DNA from: Aptenodytes patagonicus
Lineage: Eukaryota > Chordata > Aves > Sphenisciformes > Spheniscidae
Direction: 5' to 3'
NCBI RefSeq assembly: GCF_965638725.1
Contig: NC_134951.1
Location: 23,567,746-23,631,745 of the forward strand
DNA length: 64,000 nt
Shown here piece after piece: positions 25,960-38,200 of this stretch (positions are counted from its first letter, which is position 1; each line of letters opens with the position of its first letter). The position numbers were made by a program, and so were the translations under genes. Under the pieces are notes generated by a model. The model did no database searches. It saw nothing but the letters and a program-made list of their open reading frames with translations, and was not told the origin of the DNA.

Positions 25960-26296
25960 GGGACCTTCCTGGCTGTCGCGCCGCCTGCGCCTCGCTTTAC
26001 GGCACCGGCCGTTAGAGCCGGCTACATTTTTTGCCTGATTTGAGAAAAAAGGTCGAACTGTGAAACTCTGCTAAGAACAAGTGTATGCACTGGGGGGGGA
26101 GGAATGGGGATGGGACGGGACGGCGCCGCACGCGTGCGCGGCATGCAGGCAGGCAGGTGGTTGGCGGCCGCCTCGGCCCCGCCCGCCTCACCTGCGGCAG
26201 GTGCGCGGCTCGGCGGGGCCGCCCTGGCGCAGCCCAGTGTGGCGGTGGCGGCGAGGAGAAGCGAGGCGAAGCGAAGGTGTCCCGGCCCGGGCAGGA
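25960..26296 (+). other. SH3YL1: Inferred SH3YL1 exon 1 (mostly 5' UTR, ends with the A of the start codon)
   Basis: Exon 2 begins TG AAT AAC after a clear ttttacag acceptor, and the family starts Met-Asn-Asn, so the A of ATG must be the last base of exon 1. In the CpG island the sequence GGCAGGA|gtgagt at 26296/26297 is an ideal donor ending in A. A second GT four bases on (TGA|gtatcc, 26300) also ends in A. The left edge (transcription start) is not known and the value given is only a guess. Confidence 0.6.
26092..26119 (+). other. G-quadruplex-type sequence beside the SH3YL1 start region
   Basis: Four G runs (8, 4, 3 and 3) lie within 28 bases on the plus strand: 26092-26099, 26106-26109, 26112-26114 and 26117-26119. 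Loops are short (2-6 bases). It sits in the bidirectional promoter, on the SH3YL1 sense strand. Folding is inferred. Confidence 0.65.
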
Positions 26297-29200
26297 GTGA
26301 GTATCCCTATGGGGGGACAGGCGAGCGCCTCATCGGGGGAATCGCGGCGGGGTCTCCCGCCCTCCTCGGCCGCCGCCGTGGCTTCCCCAGCTGAGGCGGC
26401 GGCCCGCTCCGTCTTGCCCGCCGCATCCTCCTTCTTCTCCCGGGCAGCCGTCTGTCCGGCGAGCCTCTGGGGCGGGCATGGCGGGGGGAAGGAAGCCGCC
26501 CGCCTCCCCTGTCGCTGCAGAAGCCGCCCAGAAAGGCGCAGGGCCCTACGAGGCCAGCCTTGGCGGGCTGCTCGGGTTCCTGCCCCGTGGGTCTCTGCTG
26601 CGCTGAGCCGGTCAGGCTCTCACTGCAAACTAAGCAAACGTGCTCGTACACTGCGAGCAACGCTTAGTTTTTGCATTAATTTCCCTTCTCGCCCAATGTT
26701 GCGGCATGTAGTGCATCCTCCAAATAGAAATTTAAGAAGTGTCGAATATGGCGTTGGCCTCATCAGGCTGCTGGTGAGGTTGAGCACACATGCTCTTCGT
26801 TTTCCAGAAGAGCTTGAGTATTTTTTTTTTTGTATCTGGTTTCATCTGTTGGGATATCCCATGTACCTGGCTGGGTTTTGTAACGCTGGCTGCCGGCCCC
26901 GCGATGGCAGGGTGTGGCCGGGACTGGATTCCTCTGCTGCTTTTAAAACTTGTTTGCCTTGTCTTTCAGTCAAAATGCAGCACTTTGGAGGTTAAATAAA
27001 ATGCCAGATTCTAAATTTTGTGTAAAATCTGTGACTTTCAAATGAAAGTTATGACTAACTAACTGTTATAACCTGAAAAGCTTATATATAGCATATTTTC
27101 TGTGGAGAGGAACAAATCGCACATTTCCTTTTATGCAATTTCATATGTGGGGCTGCATACAGCACTTTTTTTGTAATGCAGTTGTACAACTGCATTTTTA
27201 AATATTTATTTTACTTTGTAGTGGAAATGATTGGTAATCAGAAACATTCATTCTCTATCCAGCATTCCCTTCCTTATGCACCACAGCACTCTGCTGTTGC
27301 GCAGGTCTGCTTGCAGGTGTCAGGAGCACAAGGTGGTGGAGCCAGAAGGGAGCCATGGCAGTGCTCAGTTATCAGACATGGCCTCGGCGAAGGAGAGGAG
27401 GGCGAGATGAGTCTGTTGTGTAATCCTCACATGTAGCTCTGCCATGTTACATAACCCGAGCAGTGTCGAGTGCCTTTATTCCTGCTTTGTATCAAGTGGA
27501 GCGCCTTGAGGTGTCAGCACAGGAAACAGATTCCCTGCCACCACCACGCTTCTATGCATTTATGGGTCAGGGGGAAATGAGGCTGTATATAGAAATGAGT
27601 ACTATGAAATACCATTCTGGAGTTCATACAAACCCCAGTGTTTGTACCTGTGTATGTTACATGTAGGTACATGCCTAGCTCTAACTTTAAGACGAAGTAT
27701 TTCATGTTTCCATGTCTTGGGGAGGGGAGTGGGGAGTATTTCATGTTTCCATGTCTTGGGGAGGGGAGTGGGGAGGATCATTATCTTAAGTGTTGTTCTT
27801 CATTCTCAGCCCTCAGTATTGGAAGAGGGTCGCCGTCTGTACCTTAATGTCAACTTCAGACCTTTGAAATGAACTGCAACAGAATTCACTGTTGTTCTTT
27901 GTCTTGTATCATGGTTTCTCACCACTAAGAACTACTATTTCTGATGTGATAAGTGCTCTATATTTTGGGGTTTTTTAAACATCCATTAAATTTTAAATTG
28001 TTGTAAAAGAGCCTGTAATGCAAGGCTGCTATGAAGAACAGGCTGTATGACTTAGTGGGAGAGAAACACTATTGTGAACAAGACAATCTAAGAACTTAGG
28101 TAGAACTCTTCAAACTCTTGATTAATAAATATCAAGCACTTAATGCTTCTTGGTGGTTTTTTGTTTTGTTTTTTAAATGTTCTTTATTCCTTTTAGTTTG
28201 AAGAAATCTTTCTTGTGTGATTAATTGTAGAAATTCTTCATTGTGGGAATTAGTAACTTGTTAGATTTGACCAGTGCGCACAGGGAATTGAGACATGTAT
28301 GAACTGGGGAAATGAGAGGGACAGAATGATAGCGGCAGTTTCACTTATAGAAGTGTTAAATATTTTCTTCAGGAAATAGCTGGAGTCTGTATTTTGTTAA
28401 GGTGCCCAAATACTTTTTCATTTAGTTTAATATTGTAGCATACCGGGCCATTGTGTAGTGCACATTGGGGTTGTAGTCCGTTACGTTTTTTGTTCTCGCT
28501 GTGCTTCTGTCCCTGGTGAGAAGATAAACAAGATGTTTTTTAGGATTTTGTTCTTAAAAGCACAGCTTTGTTTCAGTTAAAGCTTTCTTGTGTAAAGATT
28601 AATGTACTTGTTTACCTGCTTGGATTGCCTTGAAGTGTATTCTTTGTGATTAAAATAGAGTTAGCAAGCCAAAGTTGGGATTCCTGTTGGGATTTTCCCC
28701 TTACCCCATGTCTAAATTTCACATATCATATTAACTCTTGTATTAACATGAGGAGAGACAGGCAGAACTGAATTCCTAGCTCTCACTTAGCTTCAGTCAT
28801 GCTACGTAACTGGCTTGGTGGGCAGCACCCAACCCCTTTGGTACCAACTGTTTACACATCAAACATATTACAATAAGTGTATATGAAAGGCTTGCTAAAA
28901 GGGTTTCGGGTAGACAGTTTCCCAGGACTTGGGTGGCAGAGTGGATAGGTGTGGTGGCATGTTTTGAGCAAAAGCCTGCAATTCTTGTAGTACAAATTCT
29001 TGGGAGAGTTCACTTGTTAGTCTCAAACAACCACTAAGGTAACTGCCTTTGGTTCTTGTTGTAGAGCATACCACTGTCTCTATATTCTTGAAAATACTGT
29101 TTACTGACTATCTTTGTACAAGCTGAGTGATTTCTTCCCCATGCCCCTTGTGTTTATCCTTTCTCCTAGTGCAAAGGCTGCAACTCAGTTGTAGAACTGT

Positions 29201-32200
29201 GGACCTGGGATTTTAGCATTCTTGTCATTGCTAAAAGTTACAAGGATTTTTGAAGACTTTTAGCTACAGGTGTTCCACTGCCCTGCCTCCCGTTCAGTTG
29301 AACAGGTGTCTGATGTACTTTTTGGAGCAAATCCTCTAATTCAGCTGTGCCTCAGGCAGGTAGTGACTGTCTTCACATGCCACATTTCCTTAGAAATAAG
29401 GAGACCTCACCTAGTTGAAACATCTTGCATGTACAAAGGGAATGCATTTTTCTTTAAAGTGCCTTGTTCAGCTATGTCAGTATCACTTTACCCTCGTATA
29501 TTCCAACTCTCACCAGAAAGTTCATCCTTCTAGGAGATGAGAGGAAATTCAGCATGTCTATTTAGAATTTCCTCCAAACTGACTTCAGTACAAAAACTGC
29601 TGGGAACCCAGCTCATCAAATGCTTTTGATAATGTGAGTGGCTCTATGTGTTACAGGGTTTTTTCAAATTCCTTGGCTTTTCTCGAGGAAATAGTTAATT
29701 CAAAGTGGGATTTGAGGACTGATATCCCATTAAGTTACCAAGTGATGCACTTTGTGTTTGGATTAGTTAAGTCCTTTTCTCTTTGTTGAGAAAAGTAATG
29801 AAAAATATGCACACAATGAAACTGTGGGCATGGGGTGTTTTGCGTGTTGTGGTGGTTTTTTTAGCATTAATAAAATGGATATTCCATATGAAAAATATTG
29901 AGCTCCCATAGTCTATAAGTGCTTACATAATTGGTAGCAAAATCTGTAAAGACAGCTTGTCAACACTAGCAGCTGACCAAAAACCTTGTATGCTTTTGGA
30001 CACTATACATGACAATACTGACACTGACATAGCTAACAGGCATAAATACTTTTATCACATTTCATACAATTTAATTTATTCAGCCTGTGCAGAGGCTAAG
30101 CTTATTTTTGGATGTGTTATTTTATATAGTTACTGCATTTCAAATAAGTTTTGCTTTGCTTTCAGAAAGGTCATTGGCTAACATCTCAGTTTGTATTTCT
30201 GTAAGCTTGAGTTTACAAAATCCCTGTGCTTAGAGGACAACAGCCTAAAAACTTGACCAGGAAGGAGACTTTCTCCTTCAAAAAAGTCATAGCAGAAAGC
30301 CCTAAACCAAAGTTAGGTGCTTATAAAGGCTGCAAAGAGGAATTTGCCTTGGAACACAGGGTAATAGTAAAAGTAGTACAAGTGCAGGTTGGGGGTGGGG
30401 CAGTTTCCCTTTCCAGGTTCAGAGTTACCACAGTTCCATGCTTCCAATAAGACTGGCTTCCTTCGAGTTATCTTCAGAGGTATTTTGATTTCCATAACTC
30501 ACAGTAATACATTAAAAAAACCCAAAAAACACCAAAACCCTGAAAAACACAGGCTTACAGAGATGAGAACAAAGGAAGAAATCCAGTCTCTATCTCCATT
30601 ACTTCATTTCTATCAATGGAAAGGCTTCTGTGTTTGAAGTGGTTCTTTTTTGAATACAGACTTGTGATTCTATAGGTTTTCGTTTGACTTCATACTGTGT
30701 ATTTGCATACCAAAATCCAAATGTAGATGACTGGGTTTCTCGTCGTTGTTGTCTGACTTCTTAGCTGTCTTGTAATAAGCATACAGATGCAATGCAAGAT
30801 TCCATACAGGTTTTTCAGAAGTACTGATCTTTAAAATGGCATTTGTCATTTTTTCCTCCCTCAAATTACTGTGATTTAAATACAGAAATATATATATGTA
30901 ATTTTGGAAATGTAAGCTTCATAAATTCAACAATGATTTCTTATTATAGCCCTCTCCCCAATTCAATTAAAAAAAAAATCTTCAAAATCCTGTAAATATC
31001 ATAGCTTTATGTAGTGATAGAAATGCCTGTGAGATTCTGCTCTTTGAGAAATATAATTGTTGGGCTATTTTCATTTTAAGAAGGTGCTGTCTTCTGTTAT
31101 GTGATACTCCTTTTTCATATTTGAGTTCTTGAAGGCTGAATTTAGTTGCAACTTTAGTATGCTCATGAGGTTTTTCCTGTGCACAGGCTGTCATCAACAT
31201 CTAGCTTTAGCAGGTTATCGCAGGTGAAACAAGGAAAAACAGACTGTTTTTAACATGGGTAAGAGTGGCTTTTTTTAATTTTCAGCTTTATTTTTAAGCA
31301 CCATTTCACTTCCAGTGCAGTGTTTGAGAAGAAAAATCTGATTGTTCTTATGTTTCCATCTGTCTTAGGTAAACCTTAAAATAATGTCCAACTCCTCGTT
31401 TTCTGTATGCTGAAGGCTGCAGGTTCTGCAGACCTTTCTGCTCTGTTCTCCCTCCCCCACCACGGCCAGCACCAGCTTCTTAATGCAATACCATCCAGTA
31501 AACTTCTTGTTATCCCGGATGGGAAGGGAGGAAAGAGTAGTTACGTTAATTCACGGTACAAAAACCTTTAGGATTGTGATTAGACATTAGAGTCTTCCAG
31601 TCTTAGTGCAGCTCAGCTGCAACTTTGCGAGGCCATGTGGTTCCTGCTGAAGTACTTGTACCCCGCCACAACTCTTACTATCTCTGACATAGCACTAACT
31701 ACTCACACCAAGCTTGTTGAGGAACAGTACTGCGTTAAAGTTGGTAAAATTTCAGGAATCCAAGTGATGAGGAGCATGGTAGAAATGCATGAGATCAGTG
31801 TAAGGCTTCACTGTACAGAGAGAGACTGTTTTCTCCTTTTCAACTTTGCTTTCATTGCCTTACACCGATGTATTTTCTGGTGTCTTCTGTCTCCCTTGCT
31901 GTTCTGCTGTGGCAGAATTGTACAACATAAGACATCAATAATTGCTACTTTCTTATTCCCTGCTACTGCTTTCCTAGACTCCTTTTTGCCGTACCATTAG
32001 TGCTTTCCAGCAGGATGATGAAAATACATGTTCTGAGGCTTTCCTCTTTCATGCTCCAACAGTAACTGCTTGTTGGTGTTGGCTCCAAAACCAGTAGTAT
32101 GGAGCTCAGGCTCTGACAGCAGGAGCCTGCTGGGTCTCAACTAAAGGGGGTGGTTATTGCCATTATTTTATTCCACCCTTTTCCTCCAGGTTCCTTTTCA

Positions 32201-35200
32201 AGTTCTACCACTATTTCCTTGGACTCCACAGGTCTTTTCTTAACTTTTCATTGACCTGGGCTGCTTTGCTGTCTACCTTTGGCTTCAAGTGTTGGAAGTA
32301 GTAAATGGAGGAGAATGATGGAAATATGTTTAACATAGTCTGCTGCTTGTCATCCACTGCTCTAAATCACTTCACTTTTTATTGGGCTAGGTAAAATGCT
32401 TACAATGCACGTCTTGCACACTGTTTTAGGAATTCCAAGTACCAGATGAATCCCAGGGCTGGAGCTGGCTACCACAGTACCACGATGTTGCACATTTGTG
32501 AAACCAAAATTACATTAATCTCTCTAATTGTAATGCTGAATTGAAATCTCTTGTTTAGGCTCTTCTCCAACACTGCACTGTCTTGCTTTTCAGGTTTCTC
32601 TTTCCTATTAGATGTTCTTTAACCTTTCTTGACTATGCTAGTTCTCGTGTTTATGAATGTTCTTAATTTATAATTTTGAATGTTCTCTGTTCATGCTATC
32701 TTTTTAGCATTGATGTTGCTGCTATAACCATGGGTATTTGCAAATCAGCTATGTTTTAATATATTCTTGTGCTGTTTCTGAACTTTTTAGTGAAGTGAAA
32801 GTGAAGACTGAATTACTGTCTGAGGCTCGTAGAAGGTATTTACCATTGTTTTTTTCTTCTTTTTGTAACCAAAAAAACCCAAAACCACCTTCCACCAAAA
32901 TATTTCAAAGCTCATACATACATGGGCAACATATGTATGAAATCTGCATGTGAGGCTTTGTCTCCACTTTATCATCGTTCTTCTTTGAAACTGTACTTTT
33001 GATGTTCAGCTTCTCATAATGCCACCATGCTTTATTTCGTCTGTTCATATTCAGCAGAATTTTGATTATATCAGAATTAGTTATAACTTTTAAGTAAAAA
33101 GGCTTTATTTATTCTTTATTATACATTGCTCAGATAATTTCACCAAATGTTCAGCCAACACATTATTACTGTTAGTCAGAATGTAAATTAGAGGCTGACG
33201 CACTTGCCTCATCAGCTTACAAATTAAGCAGTTAATCAATTTTGGTGTGATATTCCCCCATGGGGTTTGTGTTGCTGACTCACATATGCTCAATATCTTC
33301 TCCTTTCAACAACAAGCAGCAGTGCAAATGAAGCTTGCTCCCAGCTGAGCATTCGCTGGTCACGGCATTCCAAATCCATCAGTCAGTATATCCTCCTGAT
33401 AGATATTATCGTCTTATTGCTCCTGGTTACCTCTTTCCTGAGCATTGGTTGAATACAAAACAGACAATTACATATGCATACTTAAAGGCTAATAGTGAAG
33501 ACAGTGCTACAGGATTATTCCTTCTGTTACTGAAGGGGTAAACTGAACATGGAAATTCTGCTTGTTTCTAAATATTTAGTACAATATTTTTATTAAAGAG
33601 CAGGTATTTCTATAATGTCTGTTCAATGACGTTTCAATATTAAATCAGATTTTAAGAAAAGAATTCTACAGTTCAAATCCGAAGGTAAGCTTGAGGGGAA
33701 AGAGGGCAATTTGGTAGGTGAACAGAAGTTTAAACCATTTTTGATATCACAGAAATCCCACTTACGGTTTTGTCTGTTTGTACAGTGATTAAAATAAGTA
33801 GAAACAAGATTTTGTCCCTAACCTTCACTATAATCTTTAGTAGTTTTATTTCTATTGTATTTTGGGGCAAACACCACCATTTTATCGTGCAAACCTCCAT
33901 GTACTTCTTTTAAAAAAAAAAAGTTTTGAATTGTCTTTGACATATTTGTGCAATTTTCCACTTATTTGTTTTTTTAATGAAAAATGCATAATGTCCTTTG
34001 CCTTTGGACAAAGTTTTACGAAACTGATTGATCTAAAATTTGATACTAAGAGTGAGGCCTCACCCACACTACATAGCTAACCATTAAACTTTGCCATTTA
34101 ATGTTGATTGCTGTCTGTGTCCTTATTTAATCTTGAATTCTGTCAACAAAATCTTGAATGTGGCATAGCCTAAGAGGGAGAGCCAAACTCTCCTCTTTCC
34201 TCAGTGATAAAAATATTATATTTCTTTTGCTGTGGCTTTAGCAATCTTAATAAAATGGGAGTCAGTCATCAGCTCCTCAAGACCCTTGTAGGCATCCTGC
34301 TAGTTCCTTAGTATCTACATAACATTATGGAAGTAAGTAAAGGAACTCAAAATGAGCCGCTATGGAAAGAGTCATATGGTAGCCACTCTGAGTAACTGTG
34401 TTGGTTTTCAGCAATGACAGAGTTTAATCAGTTGGCTTGTTGATCCTGTCCATTGTTATTAAAACCTTTCTGTGCCATGTTTGCTTGCCAGTTAAAGTCA
34501 CTGTAATTTTTGTACCTGCTGCTGTCTAAATTAAAATCTGGATGTAAGTCATCTTACTTGCAACTAACTCTTCTTTACAAGGCGTAGCTTTGAGCTCTTC
34601 AGTTGACAGCGCGTTCAACCTCTCCCTTTTTTCCTTCCCTCTTGTCCTGGTTTCGGCTGGGATAGAGTTAATTTTCGTCCTAGTAGCTGGTACAGTGCTG
34701 TGTTTTGGATTTAGCAGGAGAATAATGTGATAACACACTGATGTTTTAGTTGTTGGTAAGCAGCATTTATACTAAGTCAAGGACTTTTCAGCTTTCCATA
34801 CTCTGCAAGCAAGGAGGTGCACAAGAGCTGGGAGGGGGCACAGCCAGGACAGCTGACCCAAACTGGCCAAAGGGATATTCCATACCATATGACGTCATGC
34901 TCAGTATCTAAGCTGGGGGGGAGTTGGCCAGGGGGCAGTGATCGCTGGTCAGGGACTGGCTGGGCGTTGGTCAGTGGGTGGTGAGTGGTTGCCTCACTTG
35001 TTTTTCCTGGGTTTTGTTCCTCTCTCTCTGTTGTTGTTTTCCTTTTCATTACAATTTTTATTATTATTATTTTATTTCAATTATTAAACTGTTCTTATCT
35101 CAGCCCACGAGTTTTCTTACTTTTGCTCTTTTAATTCACAACACCTCTCCCCCTGCCCTGTATCTCTGCTGTGTTTTAGAAATACCATCCATTTCTTAGC

Positions 35201-38200
35201 CCACTTCTGAAAACGCACAAATCTGGCTCCATGCAAAGTAGCTGGCAGAATGTTGTTGTCAAATCCTCCTGCTGTTTCTTAGTCCAGAAAAATAATCCTG
35301 CATTACTTCAGTCTATGGCAGGAAGGGAAAAAGCAAGGGGCAATGGAAGTGTGAATTCCTGTAGATATCCAGGGGATGCAGAAGCAATATTGATGTAGGC
35401 AACAAATAATACAGGGAGAAAGTGAAGTTTCTGCTGTTATTTTGAGGATGGGAAAATAGGTTATTCTCATGCTTACTGTTGCTGTGTACAGCTAGATGAG
35501 GAATCTCTCTCCATCTCCTCTATTCCCTGGTAGTAAAGGAACCCCACAACATGTGGCACAAAGGATACCCTTTTAGAGGGATTGGAGTGGAAATACATAA
35601 TTTTCAGTTTGCTCAAACAATGCTGTTTTTCTGTGCAAAGTTTGCATTTGGGAATATAATGTTTAGAATCATAGTGCAGATAAGTAGCAACACCAGGATA
35701 AAAATAAGCCAAGCAGGAAAATCATGGAGTCAGCCTAGGTGTCTTGTGAAACTTTCAAAGTAAACACTGAAAAGTTACTTTTACATCCTCCCTCCTGCCC
35801 CAAGGTGTGACCAAAACCTGTTTTTGAAACCAGTTACGTATTGAGAGTTGAAGAGACAGTGAGGTAGTAACAGTATTACTTTTGCTGGCTCATGAAGTTC
35901 AGCTTTGAATTGCCTTCAATTAAATAATCACTCCTGCGTGCACATAAACATGCGCACGCTGTTTTCGGGTAACCATCAAATCTTTCTGAACCAATTCTGA
36001 ATCTGAAAATGCATATGAAAACTGTAAATTGATGATTTTTATTTTTTTTTAACTTGTCTCTTTGTTTGCAGGCTTTTAGATCTCAAAACATCTCATGTTT
36101 TCTCAGTCAATTTAGCTAAGGGATTTCTCTCCTTATCTGTTTGAAATAAGAGCTTTTTTTTTTTCCCCCCTTTTTAGTAGTAAGAAGAAATGAATTTGAG
36201 ATGTTCCTCAAAATCTGAGGTTGGCCAAAGAGAAGCAAAAGGGAGTATGGAATGCATGCAAAGATAAGGAATAGGACAGTGAGAGGAGCATAGAAGTGTA
36301 TTTTATTTCTCTGTAATCTAGAAGCTGGATAATGCTTACTCTTGCTCCATAATGTGTTTTATCTCTGTAATGTTTTTTATCTCCAGTGTGCACACATCTT
36401 ATTTTCATTGTCTTGATCACTTTGCTAGGAGTCCTGCATGGTCAGGCATGTAACTGTCCATTTTACCACAGTTAAAATGAAGCATATCTTCCACTTTACT
36501 CTTGCTGAACAGTAAGAAGAATTAAGTACCACGAAATGTGTATCTTGGGAAGACTGGGTAGATTACCCTCCCCAAAATTGAGACCTGTAGACTTATAAAA
36601 TATGTTAAGTGAAAGCCTACATACGTGCAAATGGACATGCACTGTGTTACAATACTAGTTTTTAATTATAAGTTAATAATTAAGCAATTATTAAGTTATA
36701 ATATGCTAGAAGTGTATTGTTCATGCCTTCTTGAGAAGAATGGTGTTGCAATATGGGTTTTGTGACTGCCTCAATGTATCTCTGTAGAAAAGCAAAAATC
36801 TTCCTGTTTTTCTCTTACAACACGCTGGCAGTGTTTCCCCTCTGACCTTGAAAATGCAATGTCAAGTACAAACAACAGAAGTAATGGAGACATTTGCTCC
36901 AGCCCAGTTTGTTAATCTACCAAAAGCAATTGTACGTTCATGTTTTGTTTGGGCTACACTGGCACCTCTTCTTGCTGTGTCCGTGTGGCCAGGTTCCAGC
37001 CTGGCTGAACCAAGGAAGAAATGCATGAGAGAAGACATCCTGCATGTTAGCTTACCATTTTAGTGTCATAACAGTCAGAGAAAATTGAACATGCCAATAG
37101 CTTTTTCTGAAAGTCCTGAGCTCTTAGAGTTTAGAGCTTCCCCTTCCCCTATGCCTTCACACACAGGGACTTGGCCATCATCTGAACTTTCTGAAAACAG
37201 AGGGGATGATTAGGAGACAGAATTAGTATGTCTTCTCTCTGTCACCACCATGCAGTTTAGTCTGTTGCTTTCTATGCGTTTATTTCCTTCTGTTCCCAGA
37301 GGCTGGTATTTCTGATGGCTTCTGTTACTTCAAACTCTCCAATGTTGTATGTGCTGCGTTTTCACCAGAACCAAGTGTTCATAGAATCATTAAGGTTGGA
37401 AAAGACCTCTAAGATCATGGAGTCCAACCGTCAACCCAACACCACCATGCCCACTAAACCATGTCCCTAAGCACCTCATCTACACCTCTTTTAAATACCT
37501 CCAGGGATGGGGACTCCACCACTTCCCTGGGCAGCCTCTTCCAATGTTTAACCACTCTTTCAGTAAAGACATTTTTCCTCACGTCCAATCTAAACCTCCA
37601 CTGGTGCAACTTGAAGCCATTTCCTCTCGTCCTATCGCTTGTTACTTGGGAGAAGAGACCAACACCCACCTCGCTACAACCTCCTTTCAGGTAGTTGTAG
37701 AGAGTGATGAGGTCTCCCCTGAGCCTCCTTTTCTCCAGGCTAAACAACCCCAGTTCCCTCAGCCGCTCCTCAGAAGACTTGTTCTCCAGACCCTTCACCA
37801 GCCTCGTTGCCCTTCTCTGGACACGCTCCAGCACCTCAATGTCCTTCTTGTAGTGAGGGGCCCGAAACTGAACACAGTATTCGAGGTGCGACCTCACCAG
37901 TGCCGAGTACAGGGGCACGATCACTTCCCTACTCCTGCTGGCCACACTATTTCTGATACAGGCCAGGATGCCATTGGCCTTCTTGGCCGCCTGGGCACAC
38001 TGCCGGCTCATGTTCAGCCGGCTGTCGACCAACACCCCCAGGTCCTTTTCTGACAGGCAGCTTTCCAGCCACTCTTCCCCAAGCCTGTAGCGCTGCATGG
38101 GGTTGTTGTGGCCGAAGTGCAGGACCCGGCACTTGGCCTTGTTGAACCTCATCCAGTTGGCCTCGGCCCATCGATCCAGCCTGTCCAGGTCCCTCTGCAG

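Larger units (their letters stand above)
25640..26610. promoter_or_regulatory. CpG island / bidirectional ACP1-SH3YL1 promoter
   Basis: Abrupt GC- and CpG-rich block in an otherwise AT-rich window. The ACP1 start codon (25915, minus) and the inferred SH3YL1 exon 1 end (26296, plus) are 381 bases apart, so both start sites must lie inside it. No TATA box is evident. GC boxes (for example ggggcgggcc near 25720 and ccccgcccgcc near 26176), a YY1-type motif over the ACP1 ATG, a short GCCA repeat and a 12-bp palindrome rich in CG (26127-26138) are present. The edges are judged by eye. Confidence 0.88.

Noticed and set aside
25296-26043. Overlapping ORFs of 126, 164 and 140 codons before and within the CpG island
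   Set aside because: Three frames are open at once in GC-rich sequence, with low-complexity Pro/Arg/Ser products, and they lie antisense to ACP1 exon 1.
26081-26995. 304-codon ORF on the plus strand through the CpG island
   Set aside because: It opens with GTG rather than ATG, its composition is that of stop-poor GC-rich DNA, and it runs across the inferred SH3YL1 exon 1 donor into intron. No recognisable domain.
31635-32000. 121-codon ORF in SH3YL1 intron 1
   Set aside because: Its product resembles no family I recognise, codon use is not distinctive, and no splice or promoter context supports it.
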